DNA of 64,000 nucleotides. Source: Fodinicurvata halophila (lineage in GTDB: Bacteria; Pseudomonadota; Alphaproteobacteria; Kiloniellales; DSM-21159). The stretch is from assembly GCF_042651425.1 (NCBI RefSeq), contig NZ_JBHSCW010000002.1, positions 124,001-188,000 of the forward strand. Reading direction: 5' to 3'. Below, piece after piece: positions 63,369 to 64,000 of this stretch; positions within the stretch are counted from its first letter, which is position 1; each line of letters starts with the position of its first letter. The position numbers and the translations under genes are program-made. Under the pieces are notes generated by a model. The model was not told the origin of the DNA. It searched no databases and saw only the letters and a program-made list of their open reading frames with translations.

Positions 63369-64000
63369 ATGAACCCTGCGGAGTGGTTGGCGCGCACCGC
63401 CCGAAACAGGCCTGAGACCCCCGCGCTCTTCCATGGCGAAGAGAAACTCGCCGACTATGCCGGGTTCAACCGCAAGAGCGCGTCCATCGGCGCCTACCTG
63501 CGCGAACTGGGTCTCGGCCGCGGCGACCGGATCGCCGTGGTCCTGCCGAACTGCCCCGAGTACCTGCCGGTTCTCTACGGCATCTGGTATGCCGGCGCCA
63601 CCGCGGTGCCGATCAACGCCAAGCTCCATGCCAAGGAGGTGGCCTGGATACTGGAGGACGCCGGGGCCCGGCTCGTCTTCCTGCAGGATGCGCAGGCGCT
63701 GGTCGCGACGGGCAGCATCAGGGACGACGTCGACATGATCGAGCCCGGCAGTCCCCGATTCACGGAGATGTTCGATACGCCGCCCCTGGACTGGCCGGAG
63801 AGCCTGGGACCCGAACAGATCGTGTGGCTCTTCTACACCTCGGGCACCACGGGCCGCCCCAAGGGAGCGATGCTGAGCGGCGCCAATCTCATGGCGATGT
63901 CGCTCAGCTATCTTGTTGATGTCGACGAGGTCCGCCCGGAAGATGCCGCACTCTACGCCACGCCCATGTCGCACGGCGCGGGACTCTACAACTTCGTCCA
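63369..64000 (+). CDS. AMP-dependent acyl-CoA synthetase (N-terminal part, cut by the window edge)
   Basis: The first 210 residues of an ANL-superfamily ligase are present. The ATP-binding P-loop LFYTSGTTGRPKGAML lies near residue 155, and LRELGLGRGDRIAVVLPNCPEY near 45 is typical of acyl-CoA synthetases. It would activate a carboxylic acid to its CoA ester. The substrate domain is beyond the right edge, so specificity is unknown. The ATG follows a GGAGG site. Confidence 0.87.
   Translation, partial: MNPAEWLARTARNRPETPALFHGEEKLADYAGFNRKSASIGAYLRELGLGRGDRIAVVLPNCPEYLPVLYGIWYAGATAVPINAKLHAKEVAWILEDAGARLVFLQDAQALVATGSIRDDVDMIEPGSPRFTEMFDTPPLDWPESLGPEQIVWLFYTSGTTGRPKGAMLSGANLMAMSLSYLVDVDEVRPEDAALYATPMSHGAGLYNFV

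Overview
The window is high-GC, densely coded chromosomal DNA from an alphaproteobacterium. The evidence is the nuoA-B-C-D order, the bacterial ceramide gene set of the Caulobacter type, the TRAP, Liv and Ugp transporters, and the bioMNY transporter. A Rhodospirillales-like genus is my best guess. The very acidic periplasmic binding proteins hint at a marine or moderately halophilic lifestyle. No plasmid, phage, insertion sequence or CRISPR feature was seen.

Layout. 1-2035: start of the complex I operon on the minus strand (nuoA, B, C and a cut-off nuoD). 2355-2431: tRNA-Asp. 2506-3501: an LpxL-type acyltransferase. 3764-16143: the outstanding region, two convergent operons that together look like a complete sphingolipid pathway. 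The minus-strand arm carries an acyl-AMP ligase, an acyl carrier protein, serine palmitoyltransferase and a ceramide reductase. The plus-strand arm carries a fatty acid/sphingoid hydroxylase, a GNAT-type ceramide synthase, a nucleotidyltransferase, a metallophosphoesterase, an LptF/LptG-like permease pair, a diacylglycerol/ceramide kinase and a Tam41-like CDP-lipid synthase. I read this as synthesis, head-group modification and export of a phospho-sphingolipid.

16698-30761: housekeeping and signalling. It holds a FrnE-like DsbA protein, an EAL protein, a TetR regulator, a TTC38-like TPR protein whose natural start is cut off by an in-frame amber codon, a lipoprotein, an RluA-type pseudouridine synthase, a PAS protein, a decayed Y-family polymerase, a DUF2254 membrane protein, a UPF0016/GDT1 manganese exporter behind a yybP-ykoY-like riboswitch, a sigma-54 response regulator and a GGDEF-EAL protein. 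30833-32277: an arsR-arsP pair with twin operators. 32353-38590: a LysE exporter, then a LysR regulator followed by a DUF1445 protein, a TRAP transporter and a DUF2848 protein. 38612-40476: biotin uptake (bioMNY).

40627-50287: a sugar-acid catabolic operon (cupin, IlvD/Edd dehydratase, two SDR dehydrogenases, FAH-family hydrolase) followed by a complete Liv-type ABC importer. 50440-51818: a lipoprotein and a cupredoxin. 51959-56541: a second TRAP transporter, divergent from an acyl-CoA dehydrogenase homologue that lacks both usual catalytic glutamates. 56580-61079: a Ugp-type glycerol-phosphate importer behind a Pho box. 61125-62347: a RES toxin-antitoxin pair with its operator. 62525-64000: a small MscS channel and a cut-off AMP-dependent ligase.
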